Shown: positions 35,606-45,790 of the stretch, piece after piece
Position numbering within the stretch: position 1 is the stretch's first letter
Layout: each line of letters begins with the position of its first letter
Assembly (NCBI GenBank): GCA_942491955.1
Contig: CALOCV010000003.1
Coordinates: 1-46,273 of the forward strand
DNA: 46,273 nucleotides
Reading direction: 5' to 3'
DNA from: CALOCV01 sp942491955
Lineage (GTDB): Bacteria; Chlamydiota; Chlamydiia; Chlamydiales; CALOCV01
Notes under the pieces: model-generated
Database searches by the model: none
Told to the model about the DNA's origin: nothing
Seen by the model: only the letters and a program-made list of their open reading frames with translations
Program-made: the position numbers and the translations under genes

Positions 35606-36588
35606 GGAACTGGAATACTCGAAAGAATGGTTTGAATGATGTCATCTGTTGTTTTTCCTTCAGCCTCGGCTTCATAAGAGAGCCGCATCCGATGGCGCAG
35701 TACGGGAAAGGCAACACTTTTCACGTCTTGTGGAGTGACATAGGGACGGCCTTGTAAAAAAGCATGCGCTTTTGCACAGAGTTGTAATGCAAGAGAGGCG
35801 CGAGGAGAAGAGCCAAAATCAAGATCTCCTTGGATCGCTACTTGGTACACTTCTGGACTTCTGGTTGAAAAGACAATTTTCAGTAAATAATCAATCACGT
35901 TCTCTTCGATGTGAATTTTTTGGACAACATCGCGCGCAGCAAAAAGATGTTCTTTAGAAAGCAAAGGGGCGGGAGTCGATGGTGAAGAAGAAAGACCCCA
36001 ACGATCGAGAATGCGTCTCTCATTGGCAAAATTGGGATAGTCCATTTTGATTTTAAGCATAAATCGGTCAATTTGCGCTTCTGGAAGGGGATACGTTCCC
36101 GCTTGTTCGATGGGATTTTGGGTTGCCAAAACCATAAAAGGTTGTTCTAAGGAAAAGGTCGTACCACCAAGAGTAATTTGTCTTTCTTGCATCACCTCGA
36201 GTAGAGCCGATTGCACCTTTGCAGGGGCACGATTGATTTCATCAGCTAGGAGCAAAGAGGTAAAAAGAGGTCCCTTTTTTACAGAAAAGGTACCCTCTTG
36301 TGGATGGTATACAGTGGTTCCCAACAAGTCGGCAGGAAGAAGATCAGGAGTGAACTGGATACGGGAAAAGGGAGCTTCGATGCAGGAGGCAAGGGTTCGT
36401 GCTAACAATGTTTTCGCCAGCCCTGGAACCCCTTCGATGAGAACATGCCCCTCACAAAGCAAGGCGAGAATCACTCCCTCTAAAACCTCTCGTTGACCAA
36501 TGATGGCCTCTTCTAATCCTTCAAGAAGGCGTTGAATCGGAGCATTGGCAGCCGAAACCTGTTTTGTACGTTCATCGATATCGATCAT
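35602..36588 (-). CDS. moxR: MoxR-family AAA ATPase
   Basis: About 328 residues from ATG 36588 (MIDIDERTKQVSAANAPIQ), preceded by GAGGAAAAAGATAGAG; the ORF reaches 36666, but that leader is not family-like. Walker A GVPGLAKT at 53-60, Walker B LLLADEIN at 112-119, sensor FMVLATQNPIEQAGTYPLPE. MoxR proteins are chaperone-like ATPases. It is the first gene of a three-gene operon; the BatA/BatB/BatD genes that often follow are absent here. Confidence 0.92.
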   Translation of the reverse strand: MIDIDERTKQVSAANAPIQRLLEGLEEAIIGQREVLEGVILALLCEGHVLIEGVPGLAKTLLARTLASCIEAPFSRIQFTPDLLPADLLGTTVYHPQEGTFSVKKGPLFTSLLLADEINRAPAKVQSALLEVMQERQITLGGTTFSLEQPFMVLATQNPIEQAGTYPLPEAQIDRFMLKIKMDYPNFANERRILDRWGLSSSPSTPAPLLSKEHLFAARDVVQKIHIEENVIDYLLKIVFSTRSPEVYQVAIQGDLDFGSSPRASLALQLCAKAHAFLQGRPYVTPQDVKSVAFPVLRHRMRLSYEAEAEGKTTDDIIQTILSSIPVP

Positions 36589-36689
36589 CTCTATCTTTTT
36601 CCTCAAAGGGATAGGAATACAATCGATTGCGATATTTGTCGATGGATTTATACCAATCCTAAACATTCTTGAAGTTGTTTGGGTATACC

Positions 36690-38195
36690 CTATTGTGCGG
36701 GGATAGGCGAAGTTGAGGGGGTTGGTTCTTCCACTTCTCCTACTCGTTTGCTATATTCTCGTCCAAGAGCACCTGTAGCCCACAACCATGAAGAACTCAC
36801 TCCTAAAACAATCACCGCAACGATAGGAGCACTCGCTCCCACAGTCCCGAAAGCGACGAGGAGACTTTGATGAACAAGAGAGCCTCCCGATTTTCCCAAA
36901 CGCGACCCGACACCATCGATGACGGCTTTCCCTCGCAATTTCGACTCGTGGTCTAAAGGAATGAAAACCATCTCCTTTGTCGTATCAAAAATCGAATATT
37001 TGGCCGCTTTACTCAAAACAACAAGAATCGATCCAAGCAGAACACTTAACGCCAATGCCGTTGTTCCAAATAGGGAAGAGGTTAACCATTCCAACTGCTC
37101 ATGGAAAAAGAAGAAACTGAAAAAGGCGATACTCATGACCAAAAGGATCAAAGGAGCCAGAAGCGCCGTTTTTGTCCACCCAAACCGATTGACGAGACGA
37201 GGAACAAAAAATGCAGCGATGGTCGAAGTCACACAAAAAATGGTGGTTATATCATTCATATAGGTATTGAATTGTACTGAATCGGGGTAAAGTTCTCGCA
37301 ATTGTGCTTTCCAGACCACTTCGATTAAGTTGATGCTCAAATTATAAGCAAGAACGAGAACGGCAATATACCGCAGATAAGGAGAGGCTGTTAAGCATCG
37401 TAGGCTCTCTCGCAATGAGATTTTTGCTCGGGTTTTTGGTAGAGCTTGTTTGTGTACAGTATCAAACGATGCGTCTTGCAAGACATTTTTGTTCATCCAA
37501 CGGAAAAGAACGAGGATCAATAATCCCCCTAATACCACAATGTTCATTTGTATCGTAAAAGCGGAATCCCAGAGTTGTCCTCGCGTAAATCCATTAGCTA
37601 CTTGACCGGCACAGGCACCTGCTAAATTCGAACCAACCGTCAACAAACCATAAAATCGACGGGACTCAGCAATCGATGTAATTTCGTTGGCAAAACCCCA
37701 AAAAAGGATCGACAACACAATATTTCCCCACGATTCCGCCATCACATAGAAGAGTGTGAATGACCAATACCTTCCCATTGCAAGAAGACCCCGCAGCCCC
37801 TGAGGGACAGAATTTTCCCATTGCGTCGCCCACTGGATTGGGTGAATGGTGTCGCGAAAAGGGTAAAACACATATGTAAACAGGAGGAAAAAGCAAAGAA
37901 ATCCGCCCAAAAGAATGAAAAATACTTGTTCTTGGCTGTATCGACTCGAAAGTCTTGTGAAAAAAAACGTTAAAAAAATCGCTGTGGGGAGCATTGCCCA
38001 AACTTTAATAAAAGGGATGATTTCCGCTCCAGAGGATGAAGCTGTGACGACAAGGGTGTCTTTCAAATTTCTTAAGATTGCGTGATTAAAACAGAGGACA
38101 AAAAGAATCAAAAACATGGGAAGGAATTTTTTCCATTCATGAGCATGAATAGGAAACAAAAAATCTCGAATAGATCGGAGGAAGGAGAAAATCAT
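36690..38195 (-). CDS. Nucleotide transporter (ATP/ADP translocase family), copy A
   Basis: 501 residues, about 11-12 membrane helices, TLC/NTT family. The four charged residues that matter in plastid NTT1 are conserved by position: K45 in LRNLKDT, E154 in YVMAESWGN, E292 in IEVVWKAQLRELYPD, K435 in SRLGKSGGS. Such carriers exchange host ATP for ADP or import nucleotides with protons; sequence does not settle which. It lies last of four same-strand copies, 62 bp behind copy B. It shares FDTTKEMVFIPL and VEVVWKAQLR-type text with B rather than with C and D. Confidence 0.93.
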   Translation of the reverse strand: MIFSFLRSIRDFLFPIHAHEWKKFLPMFLILFVLCFNHAILRNLKDTLVVTASSSGAEIIPFIKVWAMLPTAIFLTFFFTRLSSRYSQEQVFFILLGGFLCFFLLFTYVFYPFRDTIHPIQWATQWENSVPQGLRGLLAMGRYWSFTLFYVMAESWGNIVLSILFWGFANEITSIAESRRFYGLLTVGSNLAGACAGQVANGFTRGQLWDSAFTIQMNIVVLGGLLILVLFRWMNKNVLQDASFDTVHKQALPKTRAKISLRESLRCLTASPYLRYIAVLVLAYNLSINLIEVVWKAQLRELYPDSVQFNTYMNDITTIFCVTSTIAAFFVPRLVNRFGWTKTALLAPLILLVMSIAFFSFFFFHEQLEWLTSSLFGTTALALSVLLGSILVVLSKAAKYSIFDTTKEMVFIPLDHESKLRGKAVIDGVGSRLGKSGGSLVHQSLLVAFGTVGASAPIVAVIVLGVSSSWLWATGALGREYSKRVGEVEEPTPSTSPIPAQ

Positions 38196-38257
38196 AACAA
38201 ACCCGTATGGATCAAGCAGAAATTTATCATATAAATAATTTAATTACAAGGAAATAT

Positions 38258-39790
38258 TTATACCTCTACCACGCCTTCTGCAACTTCCCAGGAGGAAGTT
38301 GTTGGAACTGGTGCCATCGATTCTGCTACGTGTGCTTGATATTTTTTTCCAAGAGAACGTGTCACAGAAAGCCAGACAGAAATCACTCCAAATAGGACCA
38401 TTCCTACATAAGGCGTACTCCGTTGTAGTGAGCCGAAGAGCATCAAAAAACCTTGATGGACCACCGATCCTCCCGATTTTCCAAGTCGTGAACCAATGCC
38501 ATCAATGGCCGCCTTTCCTCGAATTTTCTCTTGATTCGATAAAGGGATAAATACCATTTCTTTTGTCGTATCAAAAATCGAATATTTAGCCGCTTTACTC
38601 ATTACCACCTGCATGGCCCCAAGAAAAACGACAATACTCAGAGTAGAAAAACCAAACAATGAAAAAGTGATCCCTTCTAAAAAAGGTCGAAATAAGAGAA
38701 AACCGAAAAAGGTTACACCTGTTATGAGCAGTGTTAAAGGGGTTAACAAAGCAATCGATGTCCATCCAAATTTGCGAAGAAATCGAGCCAGCAACAACGC
38801 TTCAACAACGGAGACCAAACAAAATATCGACGTCATATTATTCATGTATGTATTGAATTGCAATGAATCAGGGTAAAGCTCTCGCAATTGAGCCTTCCAA
38901 ATGACCTCTACAAGATTGATCGACATGTTGTACCCTAACACCATGATTGCCACATAGGACAAATATTTTGATTGCGTCAAATAACGGAAACTCTCTCGGA
39001 GACGCATCTTTTTCTTTTTCTTAATCTCTCCAGCCCCCTTCTCATGAAAATGAGCATACTCTGTCTTGTTAAGAACATACCGATTCATCAAATAAAAAAT
39101 AATCAAGATGATGAACCCCGCGAGAAGAATCAAATGCATCAAATTGGCAATGGCTTGATCCCACGTCCGCCCATTGGACAAATAATTAGCCACCTGTCCC
39201 GCTAAAGCTCCTGCTAGATTTGAGGCGATATGGAGATGTCCATAAAAGCGTCCCGATTCTTCAACAGAGGTAATATGGTTGGCAAATCCCCAAAAAAGGA
39301 GACTAAGAACGATATTTCCCCAACACTCAGCCATCACATAAAAAAGGGTGAAGGACCAATATCTTCCCATCGCTACAAACCCTCTACATCCCTTCGGAAC
39401 AAAAGAATCAATCCGATCCGCCCATTCTAATGGATGGATCACATCCTGAAGCGGGTACAAAACATAGATAAAAAGGGAGAAAAAAAGGAGAAACGTCGTC
39501 ATTATGACATAAAAGACGCGCTTCTGACTATATCGGTTAGAGAGTCTTGTGTAAAAAAACGTAAAAAACAGTGCCGCTGGAAACATTGCCCACACTTTAA
39601 TAAACGGAATCACTTCCGCTCCTGAAAATTTTGCCGTAATGACAATCGTATCTTTCAAATTGCGGATAATGCTGTAATTAAAGCCGATCAAAAAAAGCAT
39701 GCAGAACATGGGAATAAATTTTTTCCACTCATGGCGATGTAGGGGCCATAACACGGATCGAATCATTCCAAATCCATTTGCCTTTGACAC
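38258..39790 (-). CDS. Nucleotide transporter (ATP/ADP translocase family), copy B
   Basis: 510 residues. Starts with GTG at 39790, preceded by AGAGGATAAAC; the stop of copy C lies 2 bp upstream, so it is probably translationally coupled. Conserved residues: K47 in IRNLKDT, Glu in YVMAECWGN, Glu in VEVIWKAQLRELYPDSLQFN, Lys in SRLGKSGGS. It forms a closely related pair with copy A. Substrate not assignable from sequence. Confidence 0.92.
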   Translation of the reverse strand: MSKANGFGMIRSVLWPLHRHEWKKFIPMFCMLFLIGFNYSIIRNLKDTIVITAKFSGAEVIPFIKVWAMFPAALFFTFFYTRLSNRYSQKRVFYVIMTTFLLFFSLFIYVLYPLQDVIHPLEWADRIDSFVPKGCRGFVAMGRYWSFTLFYVMAECWGNIVLSLLFWGFANHITSVEESGRFYGHLHIASNLAGALAGQVANYLSNGRTWDQAIANLMHLILLAGFIILIIFYLMNRYVLNKTEYAHFHEKGAGEIKKKKKMRLRESFRYLTQSKYLSYVAIMVLGYNMSINLVEVIWKAQLRELYPDSLQFNTYMNNMTSIFCLVSVVEALLLARFLRKFGWTSIALLTPLTLLITGVTFFGFLLFRPFLEGITFSLFGFSTLSIVVFLGAMQVVMSKAAKYSIFDTTKEMVFIPLSNQEKIRGKAAIDGIGSRLGKSGGSVVHQGFLMLFGSLQRSTPYVGMVLFGVISVWLSVTRSLGKKYQAHVAESMAPVPTTSSWEVAEGVVEV

Positions 39791-39792
39791 GT

Positions 39793-41375
39793 TTATCCTC
39801 TTGCTCCCGTGTTGACAACCGTTTCGTACGAATCTTCCTCATAGGAGGGCGCCTCATCTTCTTTCATTGAAGAGAGGTTGGTTAGGTGTGTAAAACTTCT
39901 TCCTAAACTCTTTGTCGCACTCATCCACGCTGCAATAATACCAAGTAAAACAAAAGCGACATAGGGCATGGATGCTGTAATAGAGGAAAAAAATAATAGT
40001 AGTCCTTGATAGACAACGGATCCTGCCGATTTACCCATTCTCGAACAAACCCCATCAATCGCAGCCTTGCCAATGATTTTTGCATCATCATTCAAAGGGA
40101 TAAAAGCCATTTCTTTGGTCGAATCGAAAACGGTATACTTAGCTGCACGGCCAAGAATATTTTGCAAAGAACCCCAAAAGACAACAATAGCAAGGGCATT
40201 GACTTGTAGAAAGGGGGTGAAAACTGCAGGAAAGTATTCTTTAGCAAAGAAAAAACTAAAAAACCCTACGCTTGTGATGAACATGATCAATGGAGTGATT
40301 AATGCCGTAAATGTCCATCCAAGGCGTCGCAAAATATTTCCTGATACAAATACGGAAGCAAGGGTTGCTACAAGTCCGACAAAAGCGACCACTTGGTTCA
40401 TATAGAGAGTGTAATCGTTGGGATCCGGGTAAAGAGTATGCACTTGGTGTTTCCAAAGGACTTCCGTGAGGTTGTTGACAATGTTGTAGCCCAAGACGAT
40501 TAAGGCAATGGCAATGAGATGCTTGGAAGTAATGAGATAGCGGAAGCTCTCTAGAAAAGACATTTTCTCATGTAACGTTTTTTCATATGTTACACTTTCA
40601 CTTTCCATTTCAAGATCTTTATGAACGACGGTTTCATTAATCCATCGGAAAAGGAGAAGAGTCGCAAATCCCGAGAGTAAAACAACAGAGATGATCAAAA
40701 TAAAGGATTGTTCCCAAGGGGTATTCCCTACAAAGAGAGGTCCTCGCATACTCATTTGGCAACACCCTACTGAAATAGAGCCGGCTAACATCCCTCCAAC
40801 ATTGGCTGCTGTGACATAAAGGCCATACAAACGTTTTGCTTGTGCCACTTTGGTTACTTGATTGATATATCCCCAAAGTAAGACAAAAAGGACGATGGTT
40901 CCCCAAAGTTCGGACATCACGTAAAAAGAGTAAATGTCCAATAACGAAACATGGAAACCAATCCTTTGCATCCAGTGGGAAGAATTGCCTCAATTTTGTC
41001 AGCCAATTGGTGTGGATGGAGGTTATCGCGGTAAGGATAGAGGACAAAAGCAAACAAGAAAAAATAGATGAGGAACATGGATACTATGAGATAAAAAAGT
41101 CGTTCTCGCGACATTTTTCTTGCTAGTAGGGTATATAATAGCGTCATTCCCACAGCTCCTGGAAGCATTGCCCACACCTTCACAAAAGGGATGACCTCGG
41201 CTCCAGAACCTTTTGCTGTGATGAGTAGTGTGTCTTTGATCGTTCGTAGGATGTTGTAGTTCAATGCGACAAAGAAAAATATCAGAGCAAGAGGGATGAG
41301 TCTGGGAATCTCATGAGAATGTACAGGCCATAAATATCGGCGCCAACCGCGAAATTCATCAACAGAGATGGACAT
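39793..41375 (-). CDS. Nucleotide transporter (ATP/ADP translocase family), copy C (single-base frameshift)
   Basis: About 527 residues when joined. The first frame (MSISVDEFRGWRRYLWPVHS, ATG 41375, GCAAGGTTTTGCT before it) runs to RYWTFTLF and stops. The second frame continues YVMSELWGTIVLFVLLWGY. One T too few in the run at 40923-40927 (A on the plus strand) explains the break at the conserved FTLFYVMSE. Residues: Lys in LRTIKDT, Glu in SELWGT, Glu in TEVLWKHQVHTLYPDPNDYT, Lys in RMGKSAGS. A larger loop (SVGCCQMSMRGPLFVGNTPW) marks the C/D subtype. Confidence 0.88.
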
Positions 41376-41750
41376 AGCAAAACCTTGCAAAAGTTTGATC
41401 GGAGAGATGCTGGATAAGATATACGGGCATGAGGGAGAAGAGGAGAAAAGAAAAAGGATCCGGGAAATTTTTTCTCTTTTTTTGGCAAAGCATTGTTGCC
41501 TAATTCCTCTTCCCGAGATTGATTGCCAATGGAGAAAATTGTACTGCAAATGAATCTTTGTTTTTCCTTTTCCGGAAAATTTTTAAATACGATTCACAGT
41601 ACCATCTTTTACTACTGGCAAAGGCGCATCATCTAATCGATGATACAACCTAGATAAAAGAAAAAATATTATCTAAATCATAAAATAAAAGCAAGAGAAA
41701 AATCTGCTAATTCTGCTTCAAACCCAAGTTTGGGATAGCAGCCTGGGGGC
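41376..41750. other. Gap between NTT copies C and D, no gene seen
   Basis: 375 bp of AT-rich sequence with a short AACCCAAGTTTGGG hairpin near 41727-41741. It probably contains the promoter of copies C-B-A and the end of D. The first part is an open extension of copy C without family likeness. Confidence 0.4.
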
Positions 41751-43272
41751 TTAAGCGGTTGTGGTAAGGAGTTCGGATTCGCGTCTTTCCGCCTTTCCAA
41801 ATTTTTCTCCTAGGACAGACGTTGCATAGATCCATCCGCCGATAATAACAAAAATAATAATTGCTACATGCGTTGACGAGGCAGCAATCGTTGAAAAACC
41901 GAGAAGTAGACCTTGGTAAATGGCAGCTCCTCCTGACTTACCCAAACGCGAACAAACTCCATCAATCGCCGCTTTTCCCATTACCTTAGCCTCCTTCCCT
42001 AGGGGAATAAAAGCCATTTCCTTAGTTTCATCAAACACCGTGTACTTCGCTGCACGACTCATCACATTTTGCAATGTGCCAAAAAATAAAATCGCGGCTC
42101 CAGGAGCGGATCCGGCGAGGGCAAAAAAGAGAGGAGATCCGCTCTCTTTGAGAAAAAACAATCCAAAAAACGCGATTGTCGTCAAAAGCAAAATAATTGG
42201 AGTAAGAAGGGCAGTAAACGTCCAACCCCATTTGCGAATGGCGTTTCCAGAAACGATGAATGAGGCCAAGGTGGCAATCACACCAACCAAAGAGACCACT
42301 TGATTCATGTAATAGGTATAGGCTGAAGGATCGGGATATACCTCTCTCACTTGATGTTTCCACATCACTTCTGTCAAATTGATCACCATATTGTATGCCA
42401 ATACAATGATGGCAATAGAAATCAGGTATTTTGAGGTAAATAGATAGCGGAAATTTTCTCGAAAGGAGTGTTTGTTTTGCACGTTATCCCGTTTTTCTTC
42501 TACGTAGTTTTTCTTCATTAGGAAGAATGCGAACATGGAGCCAACGGAAGAGAAAAAGAGTGATGCCTCCCGAGAGAAGAATCACCGAAACGAGAAAAAA
42601 GACCGTTTGTTCCCAAATGGTGGAGCCAAAGGGGGCGTAACATGCCACATCACTCCGGCAAAAAAATGAAGAAATTTGCCCAGCTAAGATCCCCGAACAA
42701 TTGCTTCCGATGCCGAAAATTCCGTAAAAACGCTTGGCTTCGGGAACACTTGTGATTTGGTTGGTAAATCCCCAAAGAAGGACAAATAAAATCATCGTCC
42801 CCCACAACTCGGACATCACATAAAAAAGGGTGAAGCTCCAATAGTGGATCATGGCGATCAATCCTTTACATCCTTTAGGTAAGATCAGAGTCAGTTGATC
42901 GGCAAATTCGTGGGGGTGGAGATAATCACGTGCTGGGTAGAGAACGAATGTAAATAAAAAAAAATAGACGAGAAAAAATAAGGTCAACAGGTAAAAAACG
43001 GTTTCTAGGCGATATTTTCTAGAAAGGCGCGTATAAAGAAATGTCATCAGCAAAGCGCCAGGAAACATCGCCCATACTTTGACAAAGGGGATCACTTCGG
43101 CACCTGACGACTTGGCTGTGATGATGAAGGTGTCTTTAAGAGTGCGTAGGATATTGTAATTGAGGGAAACGAAGAAAAACATGAGAAGCATCGGAATGAG
43201 CTTCGGAAGCTCGTGTCGATGTACAGGCCATAAATACCGCTTCCAGCGGCTAAATTCGGCTACATGAGCCAT
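41751..43272 (-). CDS. Nucleotide transporter (ATP/ADP translocase family), copy D (single-base frameshift)
   Basis: About 507 residues when joined. ATG 43272 (MAHVAEFSRWKRYLWPVHRH), with TGAGGTAG upstream. The first frame ends HVRILPNEEKLRRRKTG; dropping one base in the T5 run 42508-42512 gives PNEENYVEEKRDNVQNKHSF and joins the second frame (FRENFRYLFTSKYL). Residues: Lys in LRTLKDT, Glu in SELWGT, Glu in TEVMWKHQVREVYPDPSAYT, Lys in RLGKSGGA. Same subtype as copy C, with the extra loop SSFFCRSDVACYAPFGSTIW. Confidence 0.88.
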
Positions 43273-43410
43273 TCTGAATCTACCTCAAAGAGTTGGGTAC
43301 CCATACGGGGCCGAAAATATTGTTATTCATTCATTAATAAAAGTCAAACAGATTAGACATCTTGCACCATTCATTTTTTTTCCATTACCCCGTCGAAAAG
43401 ACAATTACTT

Positions 43411-44688
43411 TTACTTCGCGGTAAATGCTTTCCACGGGCCATTCAAGAGTTCTTGAATCCTTTTAGGTCTTCTCACATGATCGTCTAAATAGATCTGATG
43501 TGCATATTTTGCATAAGGATAGTAATCAGGATTACGGATGCGCTGCGTTGGCGGTGTACCCGGTGAACTCGAATAATATTCAAAATTATTTGGAGCTCTA
43601 TACCGTTGCTTCGCCTCATTGCATTCGGGACTATTCCACATTTTCACTTCCTCATGATATACTTTGGCCAATTCTCCCACTTTCACCTTCCATTCTTGTG
43701 GAACAAGTCCTAATTCGGGAGTGAACAAACTCTCATAGAGACAAACCATCTGATGAAAGGGTTTCTCTTTCATCATTTGAACGAATTTTTCCTTTAATTT
43801 GGGATCTGCATGATCCATCACTCCTTTTGTGATCACTGCAGCGGAATATTTTTCTAAAAATACAAAAAGCCCCCCATCCATGTGTTCCAATTCCTGAACG
43901 AGTTGTTGATGATAGATCTTAGCGGGAAGCAAATCATAGTTGTAGATTTCATTAGAAAAATTTTTTAGGATTTCTTCCAATGGAAATTCTTTCATCTCTT
44001 TGCCAAACTGTTCTCGAATATCATTACAAGTGAGAAGGGGTCCTTCCGATTCCAAGAACAACTGCCAGAATGATGCGGGTCCTCCTTCATGAGAAATAAA
44101 AGAGGCTAGAGTCGTGTTTTTTGCTCTTTCTAACAAGAGACGATGGATGCTTTCGTTGTCATAAAAATGATAGTCGCGATTCTTTTGGCCATAAGTCAGC
44201 TCAATCGTTTGGTAGGAAAGCTGGTGTTCTCTGACCAAAGCACAAAATTTTTCTTTTCGCAAAGGGGGATCGGTCAAGATCGTTGTACAGGTTCTATCCC
44301 ATCCATATCTTTCAACGATTTGATCAAAATGCAAATTTGCACATTTTTTGCGAATTTTTACGACCTCTTTGGGATCGTCCCAATAAATTTTATTACTACA
44401 ATACGCTCCTAAAGTTATCAATCCTATTGCAATGCACAAGGGTCCTAGCATAACAATGTGAGCACCTGCTAGCGGCACCATAAAAATTTTGAACACGATA
44501 GGAATACCCACCAGTGCAGCACCTGCAAAAACCACACCCAAAACGATCAATGCAACTGCTGCGGTGCGCATGATTTTTGCATTTTGATGCCATTTCGGAT
44601 GATGTTTCTTGATGATTTCTACAACTTTGTTCTTCTTTTGGATGCCCCAATCTCGAATGCGAACAGGTAGATGATTGACAGAATCCAT
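43411..44688 (-). CDS. Bilobed hydrophobic protein, Inc-like candidate
   Basis: 425 residues with GGAGGAG before ATG 44688. Two adjacent hydrophobic lobes at about 42-64 (AAVALIVLGVVFAGAALVGI) and 67-96 (MVPLAGAHIVMLGPLCIAIG) with a tight turn are the hallmark of chlamydial inclusion-membrane (Inc) proteins. A long soluble domain follows, with WDRTCTTILTDPPLRKEKFC and a Pro/Tyr-rich end (YYSSSPGTPPTQRIRNPDYY). It may be distantly related to chlamydial DUF1389 proteins. If Inc-like, it is a type III secretion substrate in the vacuole membrane. Family not certain. Confidence 0.65.
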   Translation of the reverse strand: MDSVNHLPVRIRDWGIQKKNKVVEIIKKHHPKWHQNAKIMRTAAVALIVLGVVFAGAALVGIPIVFKIFMVPLAGAHIVMLGPLCIAIGLITLGAYCSNKIYWDDPKEVVKIRKKCANLHFDQIVERYGWDRTCTTILTDPPLRKEKFCALVREHQLSYQTIELTYGQKNRDYHFYDNESIHRLLLERAKNTTLASFISHEGGPASFWQLFLESEGPLLTCNDIREQFGKEMKEFPLEEILKNFSNEIYNYDLLPAKIYHQQLVQELEHMDGGLFVFLEKYSAAVITKGVMDHADPKLKEKFVQMMKEKPFHQMVCLYESLFTPELGLVPQEWKVKVGELAKVYHEEVKMWNSPECNEAKQRYRAPNNFEYYSSSPGTPPTQRIRNPDYYPYAKYAHQIYLDDHVRRPKRIQELLNGPWKAFTAK

Positions 44689-44890
44689 ATGCTCCTCCAG
44701 GAATGAAAAAGATTGTATGAATAAAAAATATTTTCGTCAACAGAAATATTCACTGAGCGGTTACATTGAAAGAAGTCTATTCATTTCCATGCCCATTAAT
44801 CCTCTGTATCTAAATAAATTGTTATTGTATTTTTTTAATTGTTAATTTAATATCAATAAATGTTTTATTACTAAAGTGTGAGGTTTTATT

Positions 44891-44923
44891 ATGGATCCAA
44901 AAATAACAGATATGGCTACTCTA
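44891..44923 (+). pseudogene. 5' stub of a gene interrupted by an IS5-type element
   Basis: GTGTGAGGTTTTATT precedes ATG 44891; the frame reads MDPKITDMATL and then enters the terminal repeat of the IS at 44924. The remainder should lie past the window end. Too short to identify. Confidence 0.45.
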
Positions 44924-45780
44924 AGAACCTGTTCAAAATCTCTTGAAAAGTATATAAGGTTTATTTTTCAGCATTTTGTTTTGGAGATCGCCGTGACTCA
45001 TTCCTACCCAAGCGATCTCAATCGCGAACAATTTGACAAGATTAAGCCCACTCTTCAATCTGCGCGCCAAGAAAACTCGCCCCTCGAAGCATTGATTTAT
45101 ATGATGTGTTCCGTGGGGTTTTGTATGTTTTAAAAGTGGATGTCAATGGCGAATGTTGCCAAAGAGTTCCCCAAATGCCGTACATGCCACTATTATTTTA
45201 GCGTCTGGAGCGAAAAGAAAAAAATGATAGCTCAGTTAGCACTCTTAAAAAAATTTTAAAAAAATTGATTGGAGAGGTCAGACAAAGCAATGGACGGAAA
45301 GAAAAAAAACTAGTTTTATTATTGTTGATGCTGACAGGCGTAAAAAATACTGATACAGCTCAAGAGAAAGGTTATGATGCAGGGAAGAAAGTATCAGGGA
45401 TCAAGCGTTATATTGCTGTCGATACACAAGGGTTGCCGCATGCGATTCATATGCGTGCAATGTTACTGATCGAGGCGGGGCCTTGGAAATGTTTTCATTG
45501 CATGAAGATGTTTTATCGGATGTAGAAAACGTTCTTGTAGATGGAGGTTACAGTGGGGACCCATTTGCAAATAATGTAAGAAAAGCTTCTCCACTGCAAA
45601 GTAGAGGTTGCAAAACGGAGCGAGCGCTGCTTGTTCAAAATAATTCTAAAGATGGGTTGTGGAACGTTCTTTCGCCTGGTTGGAGAAGTGCCGTAGGTTA
45701 TGGAAAAATTGCGAAAGAAAGCTTAATACTCAGAATCTACGTAAGGTTATAATTGCTTTTGCCGTTTTGGTTGTGGCAAA
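44924..45780 (+). mobile_element. Degenerate IS5-family (IS427-like) element, left end present
   Basis: Begins with AGAACCTGTTCAAAATCTCT, two differences from the 20-bp end of the element at 26267-27377. Transposase ORFA and ORFB follow in broken form, then the GxxExxY cassette. The right end is not in the window. Confidence 0.8.
44993..45780 (+). pseudogene. IS5-family transposase, several frameshifts
   Basis: GTG 44993: THSYPSDLNREQFDKIKPTL, then in other frames LIYDVFRGVLYVLK, and VKNTDTAQEKGYDAGKKVSG followed by IKRYIAVDTQGLPHAIH, VLVDGGYSGDPFANN, and the C-terminus KLNTQNLRKVIIAFAVLVVA. The order is the same as in the copy at 26-27 kb but complete in extent. At least four frame changes. 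Confidence 0.82.
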
Positions 45781-45790
45781 GATTTTCAAC

